Shown here: one piece after another, positions 11,010 to 22,755 of the stretch
Layout of the letters: each line of letters begins with the position of its first letter
Position numbering within the stretch: position 1 is the first letter of the stretch
Source: Scenedesmus sp. ARA3
Taxonomy: Eukaryota; Chlorophyta; Chlorophyceae; Sphaeropleales; Scenedesmaceae
DNA: 64,000 bases
NCBI GenBank assembly: GCA_004335835.1
Contig: RWJK01001863.1
Location: 36,510 to 100,509, forward strand
Direction of reading: 5' to 3'
Made by a program: the position numbers and the translations under genes
Notes under the pieces: model-generated
Database searches by the model: none
What the model saw: the letters and a program-made list of their open reading frames with translations, nothing else
What the model was told of the DNA's origin: nothing

Positions 11010-11606
11010 CTATCGCCGCCGAGCTGTGACGTGGTAGCGGCGTGGGCTGCGCTTCACTGCCTCAACCAGCCACTTGATGCCATCAACAAGCCCCTGGCCT
11101 GTGTATGCTGAAGCAGGCTGCACTATGCATGGTATGCTGTCCATCTTGCCCAGCCCAAAGGCCTCTGACACCTCCTGCATGTCTACTGCTCCTTCTGCGT
11201 CCTGCTTGTTGGCAATCAGCAGTAGTGGGGCACCCACCAGCTCGCGTGCGCCCAGCGCCTTATCCAGAGCCACTTTAGCTTCGTCGAAACGCTCAGGATC
11301 CGTCGCGTCCACGACGAACACAAGCCCATGTGTCTCGGCGTAGTACTTGTCCCAAATCGAACGCAGTCCCTGCTGCCCGCCTAGGTCCCAAAACACTAGC
11401 TGGCTGTTGAAAGCTTCCATCTTCCCCACGTTGAGGCCAACTGTGGGCATAATTTGACTGGGATCCATGCCCGGCAGGTCCGTCAGCAGCTGCTTGAGCT
11501 TCTCCAGCACATTGGTCTTGCCTGACTTGTCTACACCCAGTATGAGCAGGTGAAACTGGTCCTTGCGGCAGAGGTGCTCAATGCAGCCTGAGAAAAGCGT
11601 GAACAT
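11010..11606 (-). CDS. ARFRP1: ARF-related small GTPase (ARFRP1/Arl3 type)
   Basis: Single-exon gene of 198 residues. Family members are Golgi GTPases that help recruit golgins and Arl1 to the trans-Golgi. Motifs visible: P-loop GVDKSGKTN (about 23-31), switch I PTVGLNVG, switch II WDLGGQQGLRSIWDKYYAE, guanine-specificity NKQD, and a C-terminal ASAYTGQG. The WDLGGQ...WDKYYAE pattern and the insert after the P-loop (DLPGMDPSQIMPTVGLN) match ARFRP1 rather than ARF1. There is no Gly2 for myristoylation; the protein begins Met-Phe, as in yeast Arl3, whose Golgi targeting depends on NatC N-acetylation. The start is the ATG at 11604-11606; an in-frame GTG lies just before it. Asn replaces the usual second Thr of GKTT. 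It is the only intronless complete gene here and has no echoes. Confidence 0.9.
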   Translation of the reverse strand: MFTLFSGCIEHLCRKDQFHLLILGVDKSGKTNVLEKLKQLLTDLPGMDPSQIMPTVGLNVGKMEAFNSQLVFWDLGGQQGLRSIWDKYYAETHGLVFVVDATDPERFDEAKVALDKALGARELVGAPLLLIANKQDAEGAVDMQEVSEAFGLGKMDSIPCIVQPASAYTGQGLVDGIKWLVEAVKRSPRRYHVTARRR

Positions 11607-11609
11607 CAC

Positions 11610-12617
11610 TACAGCTGGCTTGCTAGCCCCAGTGAGCTAGCCTTGGATGCTGGTCATGTCTGGGTTGTGCAACTGCCGCTGTGGCTGTTTGAATCAACAC
11701 GTGAGCACACATGCGCATGCATATCCAGGCAGTGGAATGTAGCAGAAACGAAGTGCATGAGACCTCACTGCTGAATGTGCGGCATGCAGGGTGTGAAACG
11801 CGTTGCTAGGGTTTTAAGTAACAACAGCTTGACGCCAGCGTGACGCACCATGGGTGTTGGTATAATGCAAAGGGTGTCCCCTGCAACTCTTTACACATTG
11901 GTACTGCCCACCATAGCAATGAAGCAGCTGAACGATGTCCCCTGCAACTCTTTACACATTGGTACTGCCCACCATAGCAATGAAGCAGCTGAACGAAACG
12001 TCTTGCAGCCATGGCAGCTGCAAAGCACCATACAATCTTCTGCCTGGTGCGGCACTGTAACGTGCACCCACACCTAGTCCCTGCCCTACTTTGTGGGACA
12101 CTCAGTTGCTTCATGGAGGCATAGCACTCCATGGAAAAACAAGTTCTTGTTAACCTCATCAACAATAAAACCCCAATCGCCCGACACACTTTTCACCAGG
12201 TGGTTGCTGGCAGCCACTGCTGCACAAGGAGCACAGCATGTGATCAGAATGCTTACATGCAACATGCAAACTCTCTGTCAACAGCAAGCAAGGCACTGGG
12301 CAAGCCGTTGACATCAAGCCCCATCACTAGCAGGTATTGTAATGGCAGTTGTTTATCCCTCAAGACCCAACAATCAGCAATATGAAGCTCATCAAGGGCT
12401 GAGCCCCATCACCACTTGCTGCACAGAGCTCGTCACATTTTTTGAAGCCCCATCACTGTTTGCTCAGTGAAGAGACAAGCACATCACATGCCACACAGCA
12501 AAACTGCCATGGCATGTATGTATGTCACACTTGTCAGTGTGATGCAACTGTGTCAGGGGCACGCTGCATCTTGTTGAATAGTTCCCCCAACTGCACTGAA
12601 CCCAGCTGCTACACAAC
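11610..12617. other. Intergenic region with a 61-bp direct repeat
   Basis: No gene recognised. Apart from the tandem repeat at 11876-11997, I see nothing with coding character. Confidence 0.5.
11876..11997. repeat. 61-bp tandem duplication
   Basis: Two virtually identical copies with a period of 61 bp, each starting gtcccctgcaactctttaca. They lie upstream of the GTPase start codon, so they may be in its promoter. Confidence 0.95.
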
Positions 12618-14141
12618 CTACACATTGTCTGTTGCGCTGGTGACTGCTGGCTGTGCCTGTCCAGGCAAGTCACTAGCAGCCTGGTGGCTTGAGGCAGCGG
12701 CCGACACTGCATCGCTGTCTTGAGAGGGTGCGCTGTTGATTGTGAGCTGCACCTCGCTCTTCTCTGTTGCTGCCTTCTGCATTGCGATCACTGCGTGGTG
12801 CGGCACCGCATGCTTGGGTGAAGCTGGTGCTTGTACTGCCAGGGGGTGGCTCATCACAGGCGGGTGCACTAGCTGCTGCGTGCGTGGCTGCTCTTCTTGC
12901 TCAAGCAGCTGCTGCTCCTGCTCCCTCTGCTCCTGATCCAGCTGCTCCTGCGTCATCCATTCGCCAGACTCCCCCTGGTAGCTAACACTGCTTGCCAGCC
13001 GTGCCACAAACACTGGCACAAAACTCACAGCCAGCAGCAGGCCACCCACAATATCACTCGCGTTGTGCCTGTTATCGATGAAGCGGCTCAGCGCAACACC
13101 CCAGGGCCACGCAATCTGGAACAGCAGCACCAGCAGCACAACCAGGCTCGCCACATCCTTCCCGATGCGCCCCATAATGCTGCTTGCAGGACGCATCAGC
13201 GCGCGGTGCAGCGCACCACCCTCGCGCCAGTGCAGGCTCCACAGCATGTAGAGTGCAGCATACAGTCCAACTGCCATGGAGCAGCTGCTGTGGCCAGAAG
13301 GGAAGCTCATGCGGCCATCTTCAAGGGCCTTGATGTCCATGTTGGTGCAGCCAGTCTGCAGCTGCAGGCCGGGCAATCCTGTGTTTGCGTCGATCGCATC
13401 CATGTTGTCGGCGTTCTGGCAGCGGCTCAAGAAGTCAGGCCTGCAGGACAGCAACAAGTGACACACAACGTAGCGTCAGCAGTGTCAGCAGGTGTCAAGG
13501 AAGCGACTGAATAAGCAGCAACACAGCTATGGATGTTGCGCACGATGTGCGCGGCAGTAGTGCACTGCATCTGCAGGATACCCTGACATCCGGGTGGAAC
13601 ACAAAGGATCTGTCGAGGTGGAGCTACATACAGGCAACTTCGTGCACACGCTACTCCCACTGCACGCTACTCCCACTGCTTGCATCTGTTTGCCGCTGAT
13701 GGTTGTCATAAGCCGCAGCACCCACCTGAGCCGTCCTGCAAGCCGTTTGAAGAGCTCAGTCAAGAAGCCCACACCAGCAACAGCTGCCATGAAGGTCAGC
13801 AGGAGGTTGATGAGCGTTATTGTGCGCCGCTGGCAGCCATGTTTGAACCACAGGCACTCCACAGCCAGCGCTGTCAGCACCAGCACCACAAAGGGCACCA
13901 GCAGTGCCACAACAAATGGCATGTCATGATCTCCCACAGTTGGGTATGAGATTGTGGCGTCAGGCTGGAACACTGGGCGCATCCTAGGGGACATGGTCGT
14001 GCTGACACCTGCTGTTGCGATGCCCAGCACAATAACGATGACGAGGCAGCCCCAGTCTATGCTGGTGAAGAACCTGCAGGCTGCCTTCCTGCATGGCTGG
14101 TGCTGCTGCAACATCTGCTGCTGCTGCTTGCTAGAAGGCAT
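12618..14141 (-). CDS. LPP: Lipid phosphate phosphatase (PAP2 family, 2 exons)
   Basis: Exon 1 is 14141-13726 and exon 2 is 13440-12618. They join as AG/G to give 412 residues. PAP2 signature motifs are complete: KRLAGRLRP (split exactly by the intron, Arg139-Pro140), PSGHS, and SRFIDNRHNASD. Several hydrophobic segments surround them, consistent with a six-pass membrane phosphatase that dephosphorylates phosphatidic acid or related lipid phosphates in the ER or plasma membrane. The C-terminal 110 residues are low complexity (runs of Gln/Glu, then Ala/Ser/Pro) and cytosolic by topology. Assignment to LPP is secure; the preferred substrate and membrane are inferred from the family. Confidence 0.92.
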
Positions 14142-16150
14142 TTGGCCTGCGGCCGCCTAGGACGCGTAGCTGCTTATAGCTGATGCTAGGCACTATCAAC
14201 TTGAAGGCTTATCTGCAAGTATCGCAAGTAATTGAGACCAGGCGACCCCGTTCTCTCAGGGGTTTCTCACGCGTACAGCGGGACTGCTGGGAAGTCAGGA
14301 AAGGCCAGCTGAAACTATACGTTACTACGGAGACGACCGTTTCAAACCAAGATTAAGTAGCCAGAGAACACAGCAGAGTTAAGGAGGCAGTCCCAGAACA
14401 CTACATCAAATAGGTCTCATTCAATGTTCGACATACATCAAAGCGAACATAAACAATTGCAAAGGCTTGATTACGTGCGAATGTGGATGTCCAGCGCCTC
14501 AAGGACAATACAAAACCTTCACAATGACAGTGTTGCATGAGAAGCTCACCTGAAGGTGGGGAAGCTGGTCGCCAGGAGTCACCCAGCAGCTGCATAGCTC
14601 GCTGCATGCAACGAGGTGCATCGGAAGCTGTAAGAGAGTCTGTTGAGAGCTGATGCAGCACTTTTAGGACCACACTTACTATGCGGGTTGAGCGGTAAGC
14701 AGTTTGGCAGGTTTTCTGTTAAGTTTGCATCCTTGGTTTCTTGTCCCTTGCTGCAGTGCTGGGCTGCTTCAATGAATTGCATACTCATCTATCAGCGTCA
14801 AGGTTGCACTGCAATGCAGTGTTGTGCCCATCACATGTACTTCATATCACGTCAGCATGCTAAGCATGCTTAGCATGCTCAGGCTTCTCAGGCTGGCAAG
14901 AGTACAGTCTGGACAAACCTGGCTCATACAAGAAAACAGCAATTCCTGTAAACGCTCAACAAGCATGTGCCACGGTTCGCAACAAAAGCGCAGCACCTCA
15001 GCTGGGGATCGTAATGCTGCCATGCTAGCACTGCTATGGCGTGGCACCAATCGTCCACTCAGGCTGGAGGGCCTTCAGCTGGAGTGCTGTAACGCTGTCG
15101 CTAGTGGTGTGTCCATTGTGTTGACCGGACCAGGGTGCAGCTGGACAGTGCGAAACTACGTACGCCGATGCTGTTCAGACCATGGGTGCTGGCGTAATTC
15201 GCTGGCCATTGCTGTCAGGAACTGGCTTTGCTGGCTATGGCTCAACAACTTCAAGTCAGCTCAGGACATGGCTGCCCCGTTCAACCCAGATAATGCGGTC
15301 AAGTTCGACATGCAAATGATAGCCTAGTCAAACTGTGAGCGGAGGCATGGATCCTGTGCTTGCTCAGCAATGCTGGCTCTAGCACTTCATCTCCAGCCAG
15401 CAGTGGCTGTGCAGCTTCTCAAGCTGCTACAGCTTTGCAGCTGGCGCATTGGCGCAGTTCGATACGTCGCAGTGTTTGTCGAGTGCTTAGCTGTTGTTAA
15501 CGTGATGCAACAGGGGGTGAGCGGATAGATTGTTGACCCTCCAGCTAGGGCTTCGCAACAACGTGCGACGTCACCACAGAACAAGGTCTGTCGTCCCTCG
15601 TTGCAACTTATTTGATCAAGTGTATCAAACGGTAGCGTACTTATTGAACTGTTGCTCACACACTTACGAAGTCACGCATCGGTTTCTCTGCTATTTCCAG
15701 CTTGATCAAGCCACTTTGCAGTGCAAGGATACACGATCAATCCCAGATACTGGTATAAACGGCTGTGAGCAGCTCGCTGTGATTGGGACCAGATGCAGCA
15801 AACGCCTTTCAGCAGCAGGGCACATGCCCCTTGCCGAGCACGGCCTGTTGCGTGCCTTTCGCAGGTAGGATATAAATAACAGCATGCTCGTACCGTACGC
15901 AGCTTGCGTTGTGCGCATGGCACTGTTCACCTCATACTCCCATGACTGCATCTGCTCTGCTCCATAACTGTTGCTGCAGCGCAATGCAGTGCAGCGCAGC
16001 GCACACCGCGTGCCGCTGCAGGCAGGCAGCCAAGCCGCATATGCGTTTGGCCCCAGCAACAATGCAGTACCTCAGTCAGCTGCTGTCCCGGCAGCTGCAG
16101 GCTACCTGGCTCTGCAGCAGCAGCAGCAGCAGAAGCAACGCTATGTGGCA
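14142..16150. other. Intergenic region and ISA3 upstream sequence
   Basis: No supported gene. Minus 14401-14673 and plus 14824-15327 are open but show no recognisable family or splice-consistent extension. A palindromic tract tagcatgcttagcatgc lies near 14860-14880. The 3' third probably holds the isoamylase promoter and one or more undetected 5' exons encoding its transit peptide. Confidence 0.4.
15871..15878 (+). promoter_or_regulatory. Possible TATA box upstream of isoamylase
   Basis: TATAAATA in a region without other coding signal, about 280 bp before the first in-frame ATG of the isoamylase gene. Position and sequence fit, but nothing else confirms it. Confidence 0.3.
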
Positions 16151-19100
16151 ATGCACAGCACAGCAGTAATGAGCAGTGCCAGCAGTTATACCAAGATCAG
16201 CAAAGGTGGGCTCATGCAGTCTGCTGCTAGGCGCGTGCGGCAGGCAGAGGGGCACACGCATGTGCACAGCATGCACCACAATGGCCTGTTGCTAGGTTGC
16301 TCTTGCAACAACTCACCCACAGCAAAGCACCCAAGGACTGTGTCGCTGTGCATTCACTTGCATGCCTCTCTGTGCATTCAGTGCCATGCAAGTGAGGTGT
16401 CAAGTTGCTGCTCTATGCAGAGGCACAAGCAGTTTCAAGAATAGGCTGGATTTACATGAGCCTGCACATGTAAAATGTTATGTATGTATGTCCTCCAGAT
16501 TCTGCGCAAGGATACCATGCATCCAATTCTGATGTATCTGCAGCAGCTGTAATGCTTGTGCAGCACTCCCTCAGCTTGCTGTATCAACAGACCCAGCTGT
16601 GCACAGCACACAGTGCGGCAGAAACATTTGATCACACCTCAAACTATCTTTTCCTCAAGCTGCTGGCCGCATGTGCTCAGCCAAGCGCCTCTTGAATGCT
16701 GAACTAACTCTGAACGTCTGTGCTGCTGCAGGCCGGAGCTCCTAAGCCCAGCAAGCAGGGCAATGCCGTTGCATAGCCTCAATGATGATCTTAAAGATTT
16801 AAACTTCATGTACACTTAACAAGTTGACCTGCTTGTTGCTGCTGCAGGCCAGGCGGAGCCTCTTGGTCCCAGCAAGCAGGGCAATGCCATTGCAATTGCT
16901 CATTGCTGGTCTTTCAGATCCACACTCCATGCACACTGAACAACATCTCTCACTTGCTACTGCTGCAGGCCAGGCGGAGCCTCTTGGTCCCAGCAAGCAG
17001 GGCAATGCTGTCAACTTTGCGGTGTTCTCTCACGCAGCCACTGCCATGTCGCTGGTATTGCACAACCCAAATGACGGCAGCAGGCAGGAGATCGCTATGA
17101 ACAAGTCAGGTGGGTGGCAGCGTTGCTTGTTGAGTTTTATGTTGTGGTGTGCTGTGCAACCAAGCTGTGCAAGCTTGTCCGCAGCGGCTTATTCATAAAC
17201 AAAGTCGGGTAGGGGGCAGTAGCTGCATGGCAGGGTGAGTAAGGGTGCTGCTTAGAGGCAGTATGTTTTACAGAAGCTGCAGCTGCATAGCGCTGGTGCA
17301 TGCACCTGCAAGCAGGGCAGACGACACTGTGCATGCCGCATGGCATTTGTTGTGCACAGGGCGGATGCCAGTGCTGCTGCTGCTGGTGCTGCAGCACTGC
17401 CTGCGTCAGTTGGCAGCAGGCCAAGGACTAGCAGACCTTGGCAAGGCACAGGATCAGCATTGGCTGCTGGTGTGCTGTTATCAATGCACGTGACACATGG
17501 CATGTGCAAGTTGAGTCAGGTTGCCCCTACCAAATGATCATGTCACAGTTGCTGCTGCTGCTGCTGCTGCTGCCCTGCAGGCGATGTGTGGCATGTGGCA
17601 GTGGAGGGCCTGCCCAGCAGCAACGTGTACTATGCGCTGCGCGTCAGCGGCAACGGCGGCTGGGAGACGGGCTACAGGTGCGACCTAGCTGGCCGGCTGG
17701 CTGGCTGACTTGTTACATGTAATAGATGTGCAGGCGGCTGCAACGGCAATGGCAACAGTAGTTGGGATTGAATCGAACACCCTCAGCTGCGAGCTGTGGC
17801 TGTGCAGCAGAGCCCGCCGTGCTCTTAGGGCGACACCAGTGAATGGTCCTGCCTTCAATCCCCATGGTGGCAGTATTGCTTCGGGGCATCTTTTTGAAGC
17901 GACTGGAGGCCAAATGATTCTGCAGGCCCTTTATGGACTCAAGAGACTCAGCGGAACCCATGACGAGCTGACTGCTGCTGCTGCAGGTGGGACAAGTCGC
18001 GGCTGCTGTTGGACCCGCGCGCGCCGCTGGTGGCTGGGCGCAGGAACTGGGCTCAGCGCGAGGAGCGGGAGGAGTTCAAGAACGAGGTGAACGCTGGCCG
18101 CAGCAGTGGCAGCAGCAGCAGCAGTAGCAGCAGCACACGGCTAGAGTCAGGCAAGTTGCTTGACAGGCAACAGCAGCAGCAACACCACAGCCGGGGTTGA
18201 AGCCACACACAGAAGGCTGCTACAGCACAGTACAACAGCGATACAAGACACAAGGCCGTCGGGCCTGGGCAACAGGAGCGGTAATTCTTGCTCTTAGCTG
18301 CGCTGTTATGTGGCCACCACATTGCTTGCTGGCGGCTTGCATGCAGCAGTCTTGTCACAAGTACAACTATATGCTGAAGCAAGCAGCACAGTAATACAGG
18401 GTAACATACACTCACTAGCTGCCCTGGCGCTTCTGCTGCTGTCTGGTCAAACCTTGGTCAACCCTGCAGAAGGGCAGCATGTGGTGGGGCACGTTTGACT
18501 TTGACTCAAAGTTTGACTGGGGCTACGACTACGAGCGGCCGCAGCACAAGCTGAGGGACCTGATCATCTACGAGATGACTGTGCGCTGCTTCACAGCCAG
18601 CAAGAGCTCAGGGCTGGGGCAGAACAAGCGCGGCACGTACCTGGGCGTGGCTGAGAAGGTGCGGCTGGGTGTTACAACACACAGACTGTTACAGCTCAGG
18701 CAGTGTAACATTATTCTGCAGCGGTTAGCGATGGTGCTCAGGCAGCTGTGCGTTGCTTCATGCATGGTTATGGACGACCCGCTCATTCTGTTACTTACTC
18801 TTTTGCTGCCCACCCCTCACCCTCGTCACCTCTCCCAGGCCTCCTACCTCGCATCTCTTGGGGTCAACGCGGTTGAGCTGCTGCCCGTATTCGAATATGA
18901 CGAGCTGGAGCTGCAGCGCTGGAAGAACCCACCGCTCCTCACTCGTTTGTCTGTTGTTCTCTCACACTCTGCAGGCCTCCTACCTGGCCTCCCTGGGTGT
19001 CAACGCGGTTGAGCTGCTGCCCGTATTTGAATATGACGAGCTGGAGCTGCAGCGCTGGAAGAACCCGCGCGACCATATGGTCAACGTGTGGGGCTACAGC

Positions 19101-22100
19101 CACATGAGCTTCATGGCACCCATGAGCAGATTCGGCACACCAGGCTGCGGACCGGTGCAGGCGGCTCGGGAGTTCAAGGAGATGGTCCGCACGTGAGTTG
19201 CCTGGTTCTGCTGCGCTGGGCTTCAACCACATATGTTTTAGTTGTGCAGATGTGGTGTGTTTGCACTGTACAGTGGTACAAACTCTGCATGCCTGAGGGT
19301 GGCAGCCGAGTGGCTTGTGCTATTGTGGTGTGTGTGGGGCTACAGCCACATGAGCTTCATGGCACCCATGAGCAGATGCAACATGCCAGGCTGTGGGCCG
19401 GTGCAGGGGCCCGGGAATTCAAGGAGATGGTCCGCACGTGAGTTGTTTGGAGCTGTGTGGCATTGAGTGTGTGTCTGCACCGACAAGGACGATGCATTTG
19501 TTGGCGGTGTTGCCGGTGTTGCAAGCACTTTAATCGCTGGCTGGCTGTAACGTTGCCGCCTCTGCTGCTGCTGGTGCTGCTGTCAATGCTGCAGCAACCC
19601 ACCCAGCACCTACTTGTTCATTACATTTTACACACTTGGCTGCTCGCAGGCTGCACAACGCGGGCATCCAGGTCATCCTTGATGTGGTGTACAACCACAC
19701 GGCAGAGCTGGACGACAAGCACCCCTACCTGCTGTCCATGAGGTGGGGCAACGTTGCAAGCTGCCAGCTATTTCGCTGGTGTTTGTCTGTCACTTGCCGT
19801 CACATGAGCAATGCTCTGTCATGCATACCACAACAGGAGCAGCAGATCTGCAAGCAGTGGCATGCATGTCCAGAGTCCTCAACCTCACATCAAATGAACG
19901 CCTGCTCCCACGACTTAATGTACGTCACCCGACACAGTTTCCCACATGATTCCTCGCACAGCATTGCACTGCACGTAACATTGGACGCATCGTGTCAAAT
20001 GACAGTTCCAAAGCCGCCCAACACGCCATGTCACATGCAGGGGCATCGACAACGCCCCCTACTACATGGTGAACCCAGCCAGTGTGTGAATCATGTCATC
20101 AACATATCATAACGTGACAAGTTGCCTGAAATCTTGCACAATGCCGCCAAAATTTCACATGCAGGGGCATCGACAACGCCACCTACTACATGGTGCATCC
20201 CAGCCAGTGTGTTAATCATGTCATCAACATATCAAAACGTGACAAGTTGCCTAAAATTTTGCACAATGCCGCCAAACATTCACATGCAGGGGCATTGACA
20301 ACGCCACCTACATGGTGGACCCCAGCCAGTAGCCGACACGAAACCCAACATATTATTGCACATGCCATTGCACATAGCATCGGCCCTATCACCTCACTTG
20401 CCGCCAAACATGCTACCTGCATCACATGCAGGGGCATTGACAACGCCACCTACTACATGGTGGACCCCAGCCAGTTTGTGCAGCTGCTCAACCTCAGCGG
20501 CTGCGGCAACACGGTCAACGCCAACCACCCCGTGGTCAAGCAGCTGATCATTGACAGCCTGGTGCGCTTCGTGCAAGAATTCCACGTGGACGGCTTCAGG
20601 TTCGACCTGGCCTCCTGCCTGTGCAGAGGTGGGTGATCCCATGACTGGGGTAAGCAGTGAAACTGCTGTTGCAGAGGTGTGTAACTGTGTACAGAGGTTT
20701 AGGGGGGCTAAGGGGGGCGCTTCGTGCAAGGGTTCCACGTGGACGGCTTCAGGTTTGACCTGGCAAGCTGCCTCTGCAGAGGTGAGGCGAGTCTGCTTTG
20801 TTGTATGTGATGTTGGCTGCAAAGAAGTGCCTCACATGTGACGGCTGCAGGCCTTGTGTGGCCTTTGCAGAGGTGAGTACTGTTGACTTTTGTGGTTGTG
20901 CTGGAGAGCCAACCAACCCGTGGTCAAGCAGCTGATCATCGACAGCCTGGTGCGCTTCGTGCAAGAATTTCACGTGGACGGCTTCAGGTTTGACCCCGCA
21001 AGCTGCCTCTGCAGAGGTGAGTCATCCTGTGGCAAAATAACGCTGTAGCAGCATCAAGCTCCACCTGGAATTCTCTAGGTTCTACCTGGCCTCCTGCATC
21101 TGCAGAGCTGGATGCAGCTCATATCCAGGTGCCGGTTTTGTTGTCTACAAAGCGCTTGAGGGGCTGTCTTGGTCACCTGGCCAAGATGGACCTTAAGCAC
21201 TCCGTACACAGTTGAAGTCGGCACCTGAACATGTATGGATTGACAGCCCATTGCGCTTCGTGCAAGAGTTTCACGTGAGTGGTTTCAGGTTTGACCTGGC
21301 CAGAACAAAAACGCCGCAGCAGCATCACTGTTGCTGACAACTGCAAATCGTGCGCTGCCGCAGACTCCAAGGGGCGCCCCATGACAGCGCCACACCTGCT
21401 CCGTCACATCGTCACTGGTCACGGCACCACTTATGCTTGTTGCTGTTCATAGTGTTAAGTGTTGCAAATTCCAGCTGCCGGTGCTGCTGCTGCTGCTGCT
21501 GCTGCAGACTCCAAGGGCCAGCCCATGACTGCACCTCCGCTGATCCGCGACATCGCCAAGCACCCCATCCTGAGCAAGGTGCACCTCATCGCTGAGCCCT
21601 GGGACCTGGGCATGTACCAGGTGGGTGTTGTGTGAGATGTTCTCCTCAAACAGATTTGTTTTCAGGTTCATAGCTTTTAACGGGCTCCAAACCCTTCTGG
21701 CAATCTTCTGCAGCTGCCGTTGATCACCGCAGGATCGCAGTTGCGCATGGCTGGCTGCATCCATGTCAAACACGCCAGCTGGTGTCTGCAGACAAGCCCG
21801 AGTGCTTACTGGTGCGCTGCTGCTGCTGCTGCCGCTGCTGCCGCCAGGTGGGCACCTTCCCCAACTGGGACGTGTGGGCGGAGTGGAACGGCAAGTTCAG
21901 GGACGACGTGCGCCGCTTCATCAAGGGAGACGCAGGTGGGTGCTGCTGTTAGAGGGATGGTAGTGCGAAAAGAAAGGGAGGATAATCACATGTGGGTCCT
22001 GGCACCAAATTTGCTAGAGCAACCACACGTTACAGCAACCATCTTGTGAGAGCAAAGGATTTCTGGTGGTGTCCAAATGTCAAGTAGATGTGTTCGTTTG

Positions 22101-22724
22101 GTGGTTTCAGCTGCTGGCTCTGGACAGCACTCAGCGGCAGGATTTGCCACGACTGCACTTGTCCCACCATATGGACCACACCTGTTGACTATCCAGCATG
22201 TAAGCTGCCGCCCCTTCGACCCAACCACCGTATTGCCACCACCAGCACTGCATGCCTCATCACCTCACCCCCTACTGTGCATCACCACCGCAGGCATGAA
22301 GGGCGCGTTTGCCACGAGCATGTTGTGCAGCGCTGACACCTGCTGTGATGCCACAACACCTCACCACTGTCAAAACCCAATCTGTTTGATATGTTTTTGA
22401 TTCATCGCTGCAGGCATGAAGGGCGCGTTTGCCACGCGCATGTCGGGCAGCGCTGACCTGTACCACAACCACGACAGGCGGCCCTTCCACTCCATCAACT
22501 TCGTGACCGCGCACGACGGCTTCAGCCTGTACGACATGGTGTCATACAACGGCAAGCACAACCAGGTGCGGCTGACAGAGCACTCTTGTGATTCAACCAT
22601 CAGCTCTCTTTGTCAGCTCCGGAGCTCGCCTGCTACACAGTGCAAGACAGCAGCGCAGCGCAAGAGCAGCAGCTGTCAACCACGCTCGACGTCACAATAA
22701 CACCGAATTTGACCTTTGTGCTGC

Positions 22725-22755
<31 letters not shown>

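Noticed and set aside
10566..11111. 181-residue plus-strand open frame
   Set aside because: It overlaps the ARFRP1 gene antisense, is Cys/Ala rich from CTG/GCA bias, and has no recognisable domain.
14401..15327. Open frames on both strands as candidate genes
   Set aside because: No family resemblance, no consistent splice sites, no echoes of the type that mark the real genes in this window.
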